DNA of 64,000 bases from an uncultured Oscillospiraceae bacterium (GTDB taxonomy: Bacteria > Bacillota > Clostridia > Oscillospirales > Acutalibacteraceae). The notes below the pieces were generated by a model that was not told the origin of the DNA, ran no database searches, and saw only the letters and a program-made list of their open reading frames with translations. The position numbers and the translations under genes are program-made. Below are positions 24,658 through 33,369 of the stretch, piece after piece. The stretch lies in assembly GCA_902492455.1 (NCBI GenBank), contig CABULH010000003.1:124001-188000 (forward strand), in the 5' to 3' direction. How positions within the stretch are numbered: position 1 is the first letter of the stretch; every line of letters starts with the position of its first letter.

Positions 24658-25509
24658 TTATTCGGCCTTTTTCTCTATAGGGAGATGCACGTCCAGCTGA
24701 TTGAAGGGGATCGAGAGACCGTTTTCATCAAAGGCCAGCTTCACCTGCTCCAGCAGGTCGAACTGCAGATCCCAGTAGTTTTCACTTTTGCACCATACCC
24801 GCACCAGCAGGTTGACGGAGGAGGAGCCGTGTTCCTTGACCTTCACCATGGGAGCAGGGTCCTGCAATACCATGGGATGCCGGTCCACCATGCCTTTCAG
24901 CAGTTCCTCCGCCTTCAGCAGATCGTCGTCATAGGAAATAGAAAAAACGAAATCCTGCCGGCGAGTCTCATAAACGGAATAATTGTTGATGGTTGCCGTC
25001 ATCATCTTGGTATTGGGAATCGCCAAGCGGGTATTGCCCACCGTGTCCAGATAGGTGTGCATCAGTTCGATTTCCCGGATCGTGCCGGAGGAGCCGTCCA
25101 CCTCGATGAAATCCCCCGCCTTAAACGGCTTGGTAAAAAGCAGCACCATCCCGGACGCCAGATTGGACAGGTTATCCTTGATAGCCAAAGCCACGGCTGC
25201 GCCCACGGCTGCCAGCACAGCCAGTAAGCTGCCTACCGGAAAACCCAGCTTATCCATTGCCATAACGATAGCCAGCGCCCAAATCACAATTTTGTTAGCC
25301 CGGTGGATATATTTAACAGCCACCTCGTCCAGCTTGGTCCGCTTCATCAGCGAATTAACGGGTTTAGGCAGAATTCTGGTGATGAGAAACGCCACCAGCA
25401 GAATCAGCAGAGCCGTCAGCAGCCGGGGAAGAAAGGCCAAAAAACTCGCTAAAAACGTGCTCCAGGCGGCTTCAAAGCTCCAGGCGGCGGCAATAACGGA
25501 TAACGACAT
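24658..25509 (-). CDS. mscS: Small-conductance mechanosensitive channel (MscS family)
   Basis: A 283-residue MscS-type channel with three membrane helices (about residues 17-40, 58-75 and 80-100). The third, Gly/Ala-rich pore helix reads LLAVLAAVGAAVALAIKDNLSNLASGMVLL. The beta domain follows with FKAGDFIEVDGSSGTIREI and the family signature LDTVGNTRLAIPNTKMMTATINNYS, and the C-terminus has the alpha/beta cytoplasmic vestibule. It releases solutes on osmotic downshift. The ATG at 25509 follows AGGGGTG. The size matches E. coli MscS. It is a single-gene unit. Confidence 0.95.
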   Translation of the reverse strand: MSLSVIAAAWSFEAAWSTFLASFLAFLPRLLTALLILLVAFLITRILPKPVNSLMKRTKLDEVAVKYIHRANKIVIWALAIVMAMDKLGFPVGSLLAVLAAVGAAVALAIKDNLSNLASGMVLLFTKPFKAGDFIEVDGSSGTIREIELMHTYLDTVGNTRLAIPNTKMMTATINNYSVYETRRQDFVFSISYDDDLLKAEELLKGMVDRHPMVLQDPAPMVKVKEHGSSSVNLLVRVWCKSENYWDLQFDLLEQVKLAFDENGLSIPFNQLDVHLPIEKKAE

Positions 25510-25926
25510 ACAGCAGCACCCCTTGTCGATAGTCTGAGGGAAACTCATCGGCTTCCCAAAACAGCTATATCTATTTTAAAACCATGCCGGGCCGCTGTCA
25601 ATGAAAAAAGGGGGCGCACTGTTAACGTAAAACTGCCCCCAGCCTTAGTCGGGTATCCGTAAAACAGTAAACCGACCTATGGTTACGATCATAGGTCGGT
25701 TTTTCGCATATTACTCCAATACGCAGTCGCCAAAGCCTCTCTCTGATGAGGGAGGCTTTAATGCTGTGCAAAACCGCACACTGCACGATTATACACAGCA
25801 GGCGTATAGAAGTGCGCCATTATGGCTGTTTAAAAATCAAAATTAACTGCGCTATTTCGGAAACAACGAATTCATTTTCTACATTTCCAACAATCCAATA
25901 ACCAGGGAACCGTTCCCTTTTTTCTG
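25510..25926. other. Intergenic region with two hairpins, no gene seen
   Basis: About 420 bases between mscS and the histidine kinase gene. It holds a strong terminator (25670-25704), a weaker hairpin (AAAGCCTCTC...GGGAGGCTTT, about 25733-25759) and a 15 bp palindrome AGGGAACCGTTCCCT beside the kinase stop. No ORF with a ribosome-binding site is present. Confidence 0.45.
25670..25704. terminator. Intrinsic terminator between kinase gene and mscS
   Basis: A perfect 12 bp stem (AACCGACCTATG and complement) with an 8-base loop, followed by TTTTT on the plus strand and a T-containing tail on the minus strand. Orientation is uncertain. Confidence 0.7.
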
Positions 25927-27426
25927 CTACCTGGCCTCCAGTTCGATGAAAAACTCCACACCGGTTTCCGCGGCGCTTTGCCGGTTGTACACCCCATAGG
26001 GCATCTGATGGGCCTTCATGATAGCTGCCACCACCGACAGACCGATTCCCGTTCCGCCGTATTCCCGGGTGCGGGCCTTGTCCACCTTGTAAAAGCTCTC
26101 CCAGACCCGGGCCAGATCATCGGGCGGAATATGGGCGCCGGTATTGTACACGGTAATCCGCACCCGACCTTCCGCCGATGGATGAATGGCTACCTCGATA
26201 CGGCCGCCTTTATCCACATGGTTGATGGCGTTGGACAGATAGTTTTGGAGGACATTTTCCATAAGGTAAGCGTCAGCCCAAACATATACCGGCTGGTCCG
26301 GCGGCGGAACCACCCTGGCTTCCGCTTGTTCAAACCGAGGTCGGTTCTTGAGAATCAGGCTGCGGATCAGCCCCGCCACATCGAACCGTTTGATAACCAG
26401 CTGATCCCCGCCCGCTTCCAGCTGCATTAAAGCCGTCATCTTCTTCAGCAGTTCGGACATTTTCTGCGCTTCATCCTCGATAACCTCACAGTAGTAGCTC
26501 CGGCTCTCCTCGTCCGCGATATTTTCCCGCAGCCCTTCCGCGTAGGTCTGGATCAGAGAAATCGGGGTTTTCAGCTCATGGGATACATTGGAAATAAATG
26601 CCTTACGGGATTCCTCCTGCCGGGTTTTCCGCTCCACATCCCCCGCCAGCTGCACGTTGGCGGTTTTCAGTGAGGAGATGGTTCCCTCCAGAGAATCCGC
26701 CATGGAGTTGATGCTGTTGCCCAGATCCGCCAGTTCTCCCCGCCCCTTACCGGTGTAGCGGTCATTGAAATTCAGCCGGGCCATGCTGCCCGCCACGCGG
26801 GACAGCTCCCGGATGGGACGGGTGAAGCTGCGGGCGATCAGCAGACTCAGCCCCAAACTGATCACCAGAGTGACCACGCCGGAAATCATCAGGAACTGAT
26901 TGGTAATGGCCACGCTTTCCTCAATGGCGGCCACCGGGGTGCGCATCACCACCAGTCTTCCGTTGGTCAAACGGCCGGACAATGTAATAAACCGGCTGCC
27001 GCTTTCCGTGTCCTCGATGATCTTCACCAGATAGTCTCCCTGCGCCATGGAGCCGGTCAGCAGGGAGGTGATCAGACGCTGGTTGCTGACCCAGCCGTAC
27101 AGTTCCAGCCGGCCGGTGCCGCTGAGCACCCCGGTGCTGATGTTCTTGTCGTAATACTGCTGCATGAGGTAATCGTCCACCTTCTCCGCCTGCCCGGCGT
27201 AAAGGCCATCCAATTCCTGAAAGGTCTGTTCCAATGATTTCTGTTTGATATTCTGGTAATAGGATACCAGCACATAGTTGTTCAGCAGCAGGTTGAACAG
27301 CAGCAGCACAAACAAACAAAGCACCACGCTGCCGAACAGCTTCCAGACAATAGAACCGCTCATGGGCTTGCGGCGATGTCCGGCCGTAGTCTGTGCCGCA
27401 GGCACGGCTGCGGGTTCACGGTTCAT
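25927..27426 (-). CDS. Two-component sensor histidine kinase
   Basis: A 499-residue membrane sensor. The order is a first membrane helix (about 26-50, VWKLFGSVVLCLFVLLLFNLL), an extracytoplasmic loop of about 130 residues, a second helix (about 180-205), HAMP, then HisKA with the phospho-acceptor in SNVSHELKTPISL, and the HATPase N box NYLSNAINHV with the GGTGIGLSVVAAIM G box. The ATG at 27426 overlaps the response-regulator stop by 11 bases; longer frames are embedded in that gene. The signal sensed is unknown; the loop has no recognised domain. The partner is the regulator immediately upstream. Confidence 0.93.
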   Translation of the reverse strand: MNREPAAVPAAQTTAGHRRKPMSGSIVWKLFGSVVLCLFVLLLFNLLLNNYVLVSYYQNIKQKSLEQTFQELDGLYAGQAEKVDDYLMQQYYDKNISTGVLSGTGRLELYGWVSNQRLITSLLTGSMAQGDYLVKIIEDTESGSRFITLSGRLTNGRLVVMRTPVAAIEESVAITNQFLMISGVVTLVISLGLSLLIARSFTRPIRELSRVAGSMARLNFNDRYTGKGRGELADLGNSINSMADSLEGTISSLKTANVQLAGDVERKTRQEESRKAFISNVSHELKTPISLIQTYAEGLRENIADEESRSYYCEVIEDEAQKMSELLKKMTALMQLEAGGDQLVIKRFDVAGLIRSLILKNRPRFEQAEARVVPPPDQPVYVWADAYLMENVLQNYLSNAINHVDKGGRIEVAIHPSAEGRVRITVYNTGAHIPPDDLARVWESFYKVDKARTREYGGTGIGLSVVAAIMKAHQMPYGVYNRQSAAETGVEFFIELEAR

Positions 27427-28105
27427 ATTTATACCCCACCCCGCGGATGGTCTTGATGCATTCCCCATAAGTCCCCAGCTTGCTGCGCAGCTTCTTGATG
27501 TGGGTATCCACCGTCCGGGCGTCGCCGTAGTAATCATAGCGCCAGACATTGTCCAGAATTTTATCCCTAGACAGAGCAATGCCCGCATTGTTGATCAGAT
27601 AAGTCAACAGCTCAAATTCCGTATAGGTGAGATCGATTGACTGGCCGTCCGCCCGCACCTCCCGGCCCACCGTATCCACTTCCAGCCCGGCCGCTTCCTT
27701 GGGGGCAGGTTGAACCGTCACCGGCCCTCGTCGGAAAACCGCCTCAATGCGGGCCAGCAAAATTTTTAAGCTAAAAGGTTTCATGATATATTCATCCGCG
27801 CCCAAAGAAAACCCCTGGAGCTCGTCCTCTTCTTCCCCTTTGGCGGTGAGCATAATCACCGGCACCCGGGACCGGGCGCGTATACGGCGACAGACCTCCC
27901 AGCCGTCCATCCGGGGCATCATCACATCCAGCAGCACCAGATCCGGGTTCTCAGCAGAGAATTTTTCCAGAGCCTCCACTCCGTCCGCAGCCTCCGCTGT
28001 TTCGTATCCCTTGATCCGCAGATAATCGGCAATGACGCGGCGCATCCGCACCTCATCATCTACGATCAGGATTTTCCTCCCCGCCCCCTCGGCGCCAGTA
28101 TCCAT
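27416..28105 (-). CDS. OmpR/PhoB-family response regulator
   Basis: A 229-residue regulator with a receiver domain (residues 10-125) and a C-terminal winged helix. The phosphorylation site is Asp60 in DLVLLDVMMPRMDG. The acidic pair is in ILIVDDEV, and the conserved lysine is in MLTAKGEEEDE. The DNA-binding part shows the OmpR pattern LTYTEFELLTYLINNAG and VDTHIKKLRSKLG. AAGGAGG precedes the ATG. It is the first gene of a regulator-kinase operon with overlapping frames. The target genes are not identified. Confidence 0.95.
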   Translation of the reverse strand: MDTGAEGAGRKILIVDDEVRMRRVIADYLRIKGYETAEAADGVEALEKFSAENPDLVLLDVMMPRMDGWEVCRRIRARSRVPVIMLTAKGEEEDELQGFSLGADEYIMKPFSLKILLARIEAVFRRGPVTVQPAPKEAAGLEVDTVGREVRADGQSIDLTYTEFELLTYLINNAGIALSRDKILDNVWRYDYYGDARTVDTHIKKLRSKLGTYGECIKTIRGVGYKYEP

Positions 28106-28315
28106 GCGGATTCCTCCTTTATTCCGGCGGGAGATGCCGCGCCCGCCTGCTGTAATTATCCTGGTTATCCCTATACTATCCTAAAAATGTGAAAAAAGAA
28201 AGTATGTTAGGCAAATTTCCATGGAGAAAGACCTTTTCTCCTTGGGTTGGAGCTTGACTTTGCTGCCGTCCTGCGGTATCGTAAATACGATTCGTTCGGG
28301 AAAGGAAGATTCAAT

Positions 28316-28726
28316 ATGGAATCAATGGATTGGCAGTCCCTTATCGGCGCTATAAACCGGGAGGAATGGACGGTAACAAGTGACCGGCTGGCCTGCAGCT
28401 TAAAAAGCGGCACGGTTCGGGTATTTGCAACCCCCTTCATGGCTGCGCTCATGGAATACGCCGCACTGATGCTGGTGCAGCCTCACCTGCCTCAAGGAAT
28501 CACCACCGTGGGCACTCATTTGAATATCAGTCATGAAAGCGCCACGCCGGAAGGCATGCGGGTCTGGGCGGAAGCCACCCTGACCAAAACCGACGGCCGT
28601 CGTTTTCTGTTCCAGATTACCGCTTGGGACGAATGCGGAATCATTGGCCGCGGCACCCATGAACGCTGCAGCGTCAAGCAAGCCTCCTTCGAGGAGAAGA
28701 CACGACTGAAGCTGGAAAACCCTTGA
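28316..28726 (+). CDS. FlK-like hotdog thioesterase
   Basis: A 136-residue hotdog-fold protein similar to the fluoroacetyl-CoA thioesterase family. The catalytic set can be placed: Thr39 in FATPFMAALMEY, Glu47 in the same helix (8 residues later, the FlK spacing), and His68 in TTVGTHLNISH. The TPEGMRVWAEATLTKTDGRRFLF strand pair is typical. In anaerobes this family probably hydrolyses an acyl-CoA in a salvage or protection role; specificity for fluoroacetyl-CoA is not implied. AAAGGAAG precedes the ATG. It is monocistronic, with a terminator after it. Confidence 0.82.
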   Translation: MESMDWQSLIGAINREEWTVTSDRLACSLKSGTVRVFATPFMAALMEYAALMLVQPHLPQGITTVGTHLNISHESATPEGMRVWAEATLTKTDGRRFLFQITAWDECGIIGRGTHERCSVKQASFEEKTRLKLENP

Positions 28727-28750
28727 ATTACCTGCCAGATATCATAACTA

Positions 28751-28791
28751 AGCCGTCCGAAGTGGGAACCGACATTCCACTTCGGACGGCT
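28751..28791 (+). terminator. Terminator after the thioesterase gene
   Basis: A 15 bp stem (AGCCGTCCGAAGTGG and complement) with a short internal loop, followed by TCTTT. Confidence 0.8.
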
Positions 28792-28912
28792 TCTTTAATG
28801 GATAATATCAGTCTTTAAGCCAATTTTGGCTGGGATTATCGCCGTCAAGAAGGACCGAAACCTGCCCGCCCACGGGCGCCGTTACATAAAGCCTACAGCC
28901 TCTCTTGTCGCC

Positions 28913-29251
28913 CTACCGCCAAAAAACCCTTTTCGCCACAACATCGTCCACATAACCCCCTACGTTTTCCTCCTTCTTCCACCCTTCATCCATCATTGCG
29001 GCCAACTCATTTTCCGGTATATGAAAAACAATTTGGACAGAAGGGTCGCGTAAAGCAAAATCCATTTTTCCATGAACAAACGCAGCAGTGCTCGGAATTG
29101 TAATCCCGTATTCCCTATCGATCGCTTCGTTCAGCGAATCAGAAAAACCATCAAGCTCTTCTATTCTAGTTTCGAATAGAGCTGTACATCCACACAGGGC
29201 AATCAAAAACGACAGAATAAGGAATAAAAAAACAGTATATTTCTTAACCAA
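28913..29251 (-). CDS. Small predicted lipoprotein of unknown function
   Basis: A 112-residue protein with a lipoprotein signal (YTVFLFLILSFLIALCGC); the lipobox LCGC puts the modified cysteine at about residue 22. The mature part contains YGITIPSTAAFVHGKMDFAL and VQIVFHIPENELAAMMDEGW. I do not recognise the family. It may bind a partner on the cell surface. Base composition is less GC-rich than the neighbours. It is separated from the flanking genes, with no operon partner. The C-terminus ends abruptly (AKRVFWR), so truncation cannot be excluded. Confidence 0.65.
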   Translation of the reverse strand: MVKKYTVFLFLILSFLIALCGCTALFETRIEELDGFSDSLNEAIDREYGITIPSTAAFVHGKMDFALRDPSVQIVFHIPENELAAMMDEGWKKEENVGGYVDDVVAKRVFWR

Positions 29252-29304
29252 TTACCCAGCGGCCTCCTCTCCAGAATTCCATGGAAGCGGATGGGAGCCA
29301 ATCA

Positions 29305-29724
29305 TTATTCTTGGGTCTCAAAGGTACGTTTGACTTCTTCTTCCGCCTCTTTCCAGTCGTAAGGCAGCAGTTCCCGCAGCCGGAGTACCGTGTCCTGCCG
29401 AACCAGCACCTCCGCCTCCATATTCCCTTCCGCCAGCTGGCTGAGAAATTCCCGGCAGCGGCCGCAGGGCGGCATGACGTTGCCCCGGTATCCCACCGCC
29501 ACCACCTTCGCAATCTCCTGCTCACCTGCGGTCAGCATCGCCGCTGCTGCGGCGTGTTCCGCGCAGAAGCCCACCGAACAGGCGCTGTCGATACAGACGC
29601 CGGTGTAAACATGGCCTGCTTTGGTTAGAATCGCCGCTCCCACAGCTCCAGCCTCCGCATACGCCGACAGCTTTCGCGGAGCAGTCACCGCCAATGCCGC
29701 CTGATACAGCGCTTCAAATTCCAT
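29305..29724 (-). CDS. cdd: Cytidine deaminase-family protein
   Basis: A 139-residue zinc-dependent deaminase of the CDA fold. The metal ligands and catalytic acid are visible: Cys54 and Glu56 in GFCAEHAAA, then Cys87 and Cys90 in PPCGRCREF. This is the C-x-E plus P-C-x-x-C signature of small tetrameric cytidine deaminases, and the length is typical. It probably converts cytidine and deoxycytidine to the uridine forms in pyrimidine salvage. A related base or nucleoside analogue deaminase is possible because the substrate-side residues are divergent. It begins 15 bases after the upstream oxidoreductase stop, so they are likely co-transcribed. Confidence 0.82.
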   Translation of the reverse strand: MEFEALYQAALAVTAPRKLSAYAEAGAVGAAILTKAGHVYTGVCIDSACSVGFCAEHAAAAAMLTAGEQEIAKVVAVGYRGNVMPPCGRCREFLSQLAEGNMEAEVLVRQDTVLRLRELLPYDWKEAEEEVKRTFETQE

Positions 29725-29739
29725 ATCGTTTCCCCTTTC

Positions 29740-30717
29740 TCACTCGCTGAGAGCAATCCGTTTTCCTTCCGCCGCCGACCGATATGCGGCCTCCATCAGC
29801 TGCGACAGCCGCACCGCCGCCTGAATATCCGACGGAATGGGCGTTCCCTGAAGGATGCCATCCACCCACAGATCCATGGGCTTGGGCAGGGATGGCGGCA
29901 AAGCCGCCTCCTTCCACTGTCCATCCAGATTCACCAGCGTCCGGTTTTCCGGCCCGCCGGACAGAAATACGCCTTTGGTCCCGGCGATCTCAATGGAATA
30001 GGGATCGTTGGTGGAGACAAAACCCGTCTCCGCGCTGCCGATAGCACCATTGGCATATTCCAGCAGGGTGACGGCGTTATCCTCCACCGCCTTGCCGGTA
30101 ACCCTGGTAAATATCGAGGTCACGGCCGCGGGCAAGCCCAGAAAATAATCCATCAAATACATGGAATGGGCGCCCAGGTCCATCATGGCACCGCCGCCGC
30201 AAAGCACCGGGTCATAAAAATACGCCGGCAGCCAGCCGGCCACCGCTCCATTATGGCAGTTGCGCATGCGTACATAGGTGATCTCTCCCAGCGCACCGCT
30301 GTCCATCAGACGCTTCCCACCCTGTACAAAGTCCCGGCACATCCAGGGATAGGAGATGCAGAATTTTACTCCTGCCTTCTCCACCGCCGCTGCTATTGAT
30401 CGCGCTTCCTGCAGGGTGAAAGCCAGTACCTTTTCGGTATATATGTGTTTTCCCGCCCGAGCTGCCGCTTCAATCAGCTCCCGGTGCCGGCTGGTGGCAC
30501 TGCAGACGATTACAGCGTCCACATCGTTCCGGGACAGCAGCCTGTCGTAATCCGGTTCGAAGGGGCAGCCATATTCCGCGGCACAGGCACTTCCCCGGCT
30601 GGGTTCATCATCCCATAAAGCAGTGATCCGGCAATCTTCCCGAGAGGAAAACTCCTTTGCATACTGATTGAAATGGACATGCCAAGCCCCAACCAGGGCG
30701 GCTCTCACTATTGACAC
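29740..30717 (-). CDS. Gfo/Idh/MocA family oxidoreductase
   Basis: A protein of about 325 residues with an N-terminal Rossmann fold (VRAALVGAWHVHFNQYAKEF) and the family motif GKHIYTEKVLAF, which contains the conserved E-K pair. A C-terminal alpha/beta substrate domain follows, with GGGAMMDLGAHSMYLMDYFLG as its catalytic-side segment. These enzymes oxidise or reduce sugars, inositols and related polyols using NAD(P). The specificity is not readable. The GTG at 30717 has GGGTGA upstream; a GTG at 30708 and an ATG at 30747 are alternatives. The glycine motif reads GAWHVH instead of the usual GxGxxG, a mild departure. Confidence 0.85.
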   Translation of the reverse strand: MSIVRAALVGAWHVHFNQYAKEFSSREDCRITALWDDEPSRGSACAAEYGCPFEPDYDRLLSRNDVDAVIVCSATSRHRELIEAAARAGKHIYTEKVLAFTLQEARSIAAAVEKAGVKFCISYPWMCRDFVQGGKRLMDSGALGEITYVRMRNCHNGAVAGWLPAYFYDPVLCGGGAMMDLGAHSMYLMDYFLGLPAAVTSIFTRVTGKAVEDNAVTLLEYANGAIGSAETGFVSTNDPYSIEIAGTKGVFLSGGPENRTLVNLDGQWKEAALPPSLPKPMDLWVDGILQGTPIPSDIQAAVRLSQLMEAAYRSAAEGKRIALSE

Positions 30718-30790
30718 CTTTCTATCACCCTTTCCGCTTTTCTCCATTATAGCCGCTCCCCTTGCATCCCGCAAGGCAGAAAAGACGACA

Positions 30791-30835
30791 AAAAAGCGCT
30801 GTGAAACGGATACCCACCATTCCGCAGCGCTTTTT
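30791..30835. terminator. Terminator after the ACT-domain gene
   Basis: An 11 bp outer stem AAAAAGCGCTG/CAGCGCTTTTT with an inner CGGA/TCCG pairing, and T runs on both strands. It ends the minus-strand aromatic-acid cluster. Confidence 0.75.
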
Positions 30836-30843
30836 CTCTTTCA

Positions 30844-31275
30844 TCAAAGGGAATAGATTTTCTCCTCACTGAGAATCTCTATTTTCCCTTCCTGCAGAGC
30901 CTTAACAGCTCCGGCATTGTCTTCCACCCGCAAAATCACGCAAGCACGGCCTTCATCCCGGGAGATGAAAGCATACATATACTCCACGCTGATTTCCGCA
31001 TCGGAAAGGGCCTTCATCGCATGGGCGAACCCGCCCGGAACATCCGGAATACCGATGGCGATGACATTGGTAAGGGAAACGGTGAGGCCCGCTTCCCGCA
31101 GGATCCTTTCCGCTTCATCGGGCTTATCCACAATGATCCGCAAAATCCCGAAATTGGTGGTATCAGCGATGGAGAGGGCGCGGATATCAATTCCGGCGCC
31201 CGCGATAATGGAGGTGATCTCCGCCAGCCGGCCGGATTTGTTCTCCACAAAAAGCGAAAGCTGCTTGATAAACAT
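30844..31275 (-). CDS. Tandem ACT-domain protein
   Basis: A 143-residue protein built of two ACT domains: MFIKQLSLFVENKSGRLAEI (1-20) with IDIRALSIADTTNFGILRII, and GGFAHAMKALSDAEISVEYM with RACVILRV. ACT pairs bind amino acids or related ligands and usually regulate enzymes. It has no catalytic domain. The position directly after paaK-iorAB suggests a sensor of aromatic amino acids or their arylacetate products, and small ACT proteins are commonly found beside phenylacetate-CoA ligase genes. The ATG at 31275 follows AAAGGATGATGG. A hairpin in the 145-base spacer separates it partly from paaK. Confidence 0.85.
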   Translation of the reverse strand: MFIKQLSLFVENKSGRLAEITSIIAGAGIDIRALSIADTTNFGILRIIVDKPDEAERILREAGLTVSLTNVIAIGIPDVPGGFAHAMKALSDAEISVEYMYAFISRDEGRACVILRVEDNAGAVKALQEGKIEILSEEKIYSL

Positions 31276-31337
31276 GACCATCATCCTTTCTTAGGTGTGA
31301 ATGGTGCAGGGGAACCCACCAGTTGCGGGTCCTCTGG

Positions 31338-31365
31338 AAAAGAAGCGCCGCGGGAATCCGCTTCT
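31338..31365 (-). terminator. Possible terminator between paaK and the ACT-domain gene
   Basis: On the minus strand AGAAGCG pairs with CGCTTCT across 11 bases, followed by TTTT. The stem is short, so partial termination is likely. Confidence 0.45.
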
Positions 31366-31420
31366 ATTATAACATAGACGGCGGCGAACCACACGCGAAA
31401 ATAGGGCAAGACGGAAATTT

Positions 31421-32719
31421 TTACAGGCGGCGGTTATCGATGACCCGTTTGGCTTTGCCTTCGCTGCGGGGCAGGGCGCCCGGCTCCATCAGCCGCACCC
31501 GGGCGTGGACGTTGAGGGTGCTTTGCAGCGCCGCCTCTATCCTCTTTTCGGTGCTTTCCAGATCCCGCACCGTGTCGGAGAAAAGCTTCGCGTTCATCTC
31601 CACCTGCACCTCCATGGTGTCCAGATTGTTCTGCCGGTCCACCAGGATCAGATAATTGGGATCCATTCCCAGTTCCAGCAGCACATGCTCCACCTGGGAG
31701 GGGAAAACGTTGACGCCGCGGATGATGAGCATATCGTCGCTGCGGCCCTTGGGTTTGGTCATGCGCACGGTGGTCCGGCCGCAGGCGCACACCTCATGGG
31801 TAATCGCGCAGATATCCCGGGTCCGGTAGCGGATCAAGGGCAGCGCTTCCTTGCCGATACAGGTGAACACCAGTTCACCGTATTCCCCGTCGGGCAGGGG
31901 CTCCAGGGTATCCGGATCAATCACCTCGGGATAGAAGTTATCCTCATTGATATGCAGGCCGTTCTGCATCTCACAATCGTAAGCCACACCCGGCCCGGCG
32001 ATTTCCGACAGGCCGTAGATGTCATAGGCCTTAATATCCAGCAGCCGCTCGATTTCCCGGCGCATATTGTCGGTCCAGGGCTCCGCGCCAAAGAGACCGC
32101 CCCGCAGAGGCAGGGTCTTGGGATCGATGCCCATGTCCCGGACGGTTTCGCCAATGAACATGGCATACGAAGGGGTACAGCAAAGGAAGTTGGAACCGAA
32201 ATCCTGAAGGATCTGTACCTGGCGCTTGGTGTTGCCGGAGGAAACCGGAATGGCGGTGGCGCCCATGTACTCCGCGCCGTAATGGAGACCCAGGCCACCG
32301 GTGAACAGGCCGTAACCGTAAGAAACGTGAATCCGGTCTTCCTTTGTGGCGCCGGCGGCGGCCAAGGCTCTGGCTGCTCCTTCCGCCCAGATGTCGATAT
32401 CGTGTTTGGTGTATCCCACCACCGTCTGTTTACCGGTGGTACCGGAAGAAGCGTGGATGCGCACCAGTTCGCTCTGCGGCACGGCGAAGAGACCAAAAGG
32501 ATAATTATCCCGCAGATCGGTTTTCACCGTGAAGGGCAGCTTGCGCACGTCGTCGATGGAGTGGATATCCTCCGGCTTCAGACCGATTTCGTCCAGCTTC
32601 CTTTTGTAAAAGGGTACATGCTCATAGGCGTTTTTCACCATTCGGATCAGCCGGGCAGACTGGATGGCGTGGAGATAGTCGCGGGAAGCGCATTCTATCT
32701 CCGGTTGCAGGACGGGCAT
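31421..32719 (-). CDS. paaK: Phenylacetate-CoA ligase (second copy)
   Basis: A 432-residue AMP-forming arylacetate-CoA ligase of the ANL superfamily. The adenylate motif is HASSGTTGKQTVVGYT (89-104), the GLSEIAGPGVA loop holds the adenine side, and the C-terminal RSDDMLIIRGVNVFPSQVE hinge and PRSEGKAKRV end are standard. It interconverts arylacetates and arylacetyl-CoA at the cost, or possible gain, of ATP equivalents. The ATG at 32719 is favoured over a GTG three codons upstream that lies on the ribosome-binding site. It is last of paaK-iorA-iorB-paaK and a paralogue of the ligase upstream; their sequences differ enough to suggest distinct acyl preferences. Confidence 0.94.
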   Translation of the reverse strand: MPVLQPEIECASRDYLHAIQSARLIRMVKNAYEHVPFYKRKLDEIGLKPEDIHSIDDVRKLPFTVKTDLRDNYPFGLFAVPQSELVRIHASSGTTGKQTVVGYTKHDIDIWAEGAARALAAAGATKEDRIHVSYGYGLFTGGLGLHYGAEYMGATAIPVSSGNTKRQVQILQDFGSNFLCCTPSYAMFIGETVRDMGIDPKTLPLRGGLFGAEPWTDNMRREIERLLDIKAYDIYGLSEIAGPGVAYDCEMQNGLHINEDNFYPEVIDPDTLEPLPDGEYGELVFTCIGKEALPLIRYRTRDICAITHEVCACGRTTVRMTKPKGRSDDMLIIRGVNVFPSQVEHVLLELGMDPNYLILVDRQNNLDTMEVQVEMNAKLFSDTVRDLESTEKRIEAALQSTLNVHARVRLMEPGALPRSEGKAKRVIDNRRL

Positions 32720-32787
32720 GGGGGTCACTCTCCTTACAGAAAAATGATTCGGGGGATATTTGAGAGCTGTTTATATTTTTTGGAATA

Positions 32788-33366
32788 TTACTCTCCGTAT
32801 CCCAGAGCAAAGGCCTTTTCATTAATCGCCACCGTTTTAGGAGGCACGGTCACCCGCAAAGCATCCAGCCATAGGTTCTTATCCAAGCCCAGTTCCCGGG
32901 CGGCCACTCCCAGCAGCACCACGTTGGTGGCCTTGGGGGAACCCGCCTCCACGGCTTTTTCCAGCGCATCGACAGCGATAACTTGGACGCCTTTCTCCTG
33001 AATGGAGGGAAGGATGTTCTCCGGATAGCTGGCAGTCCCCATAATCACCGGCATGGGATCAATCCGCTGGGTGCTGGCAATCAGCACGCCGCCGGGTTTC
33101 AGGAAGGGAAGCCAGCGAGCGGCCTCCAGCTGTTCGAAGGCCAGAATGATATCTGCTTCCCCTTTCTCGATAACAGAGGAATGTACCTTGTCGCCGTAAC
33201 GGACATAGGTGACCACCGAGCCCCCTCGCTGGGACATCCCGTGCACCTCGCTGACCTTGACATCAAATCCCTGGTCGGTAAATACTTTGCCCATGAGCTT
33301 GGAGGCCAGCAGGGTTCCCTGGCCGCCCACGCCCACGATGAGAATGTTCTTAACAGATTCGGACAT
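32788..33366 (-). CDS. iorB: Indolepyruvate:ferredoxin oxidoreductase beta subunit
   Basis: A 192-residue gamma-domain-like subunit. ILIVGVGGQGTLLASKLMGK (9-28) is the conserved GxGGQG motif, and EVHGMSQRGGSVVTYVR is the hallmark following it. It partners IorA to oxidise aryl pyruvates to arylacetyl-CoA with ferredoxin reduction in anaerobic aromatic amino acid fermentation. It starts three bases after the iorA stop, showing translational coupling. The length is standard for IorB. No cofactor motif beyond the family signature is expected in this subunit. Confidence 0.95.
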   Translation of the reverse strand: MSESVKNILIVGVGGQGTLLASKLMGKVFTDQGFDVKVSEVHGMSQRGGSVVTYVRYGDKVHSSVIEKGEADIILAFEQLEAARWLPFLKPGGVLIASTQRIDPMPVIMGTASYPENILPSIQEKGVQVIAVDALEKAVEAGSPKATNVVLLGVAARELGLDKNLWLDALRVTVPPKTVAINEKAFALGYGE

Positions 33367-33369
33367 GGC

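Noticed and set aside
26205..26225. TTATCCACA DnaA-box match
   Set aside because: It is a single copy inside the histidine kinase coding sequence, not a cluster.
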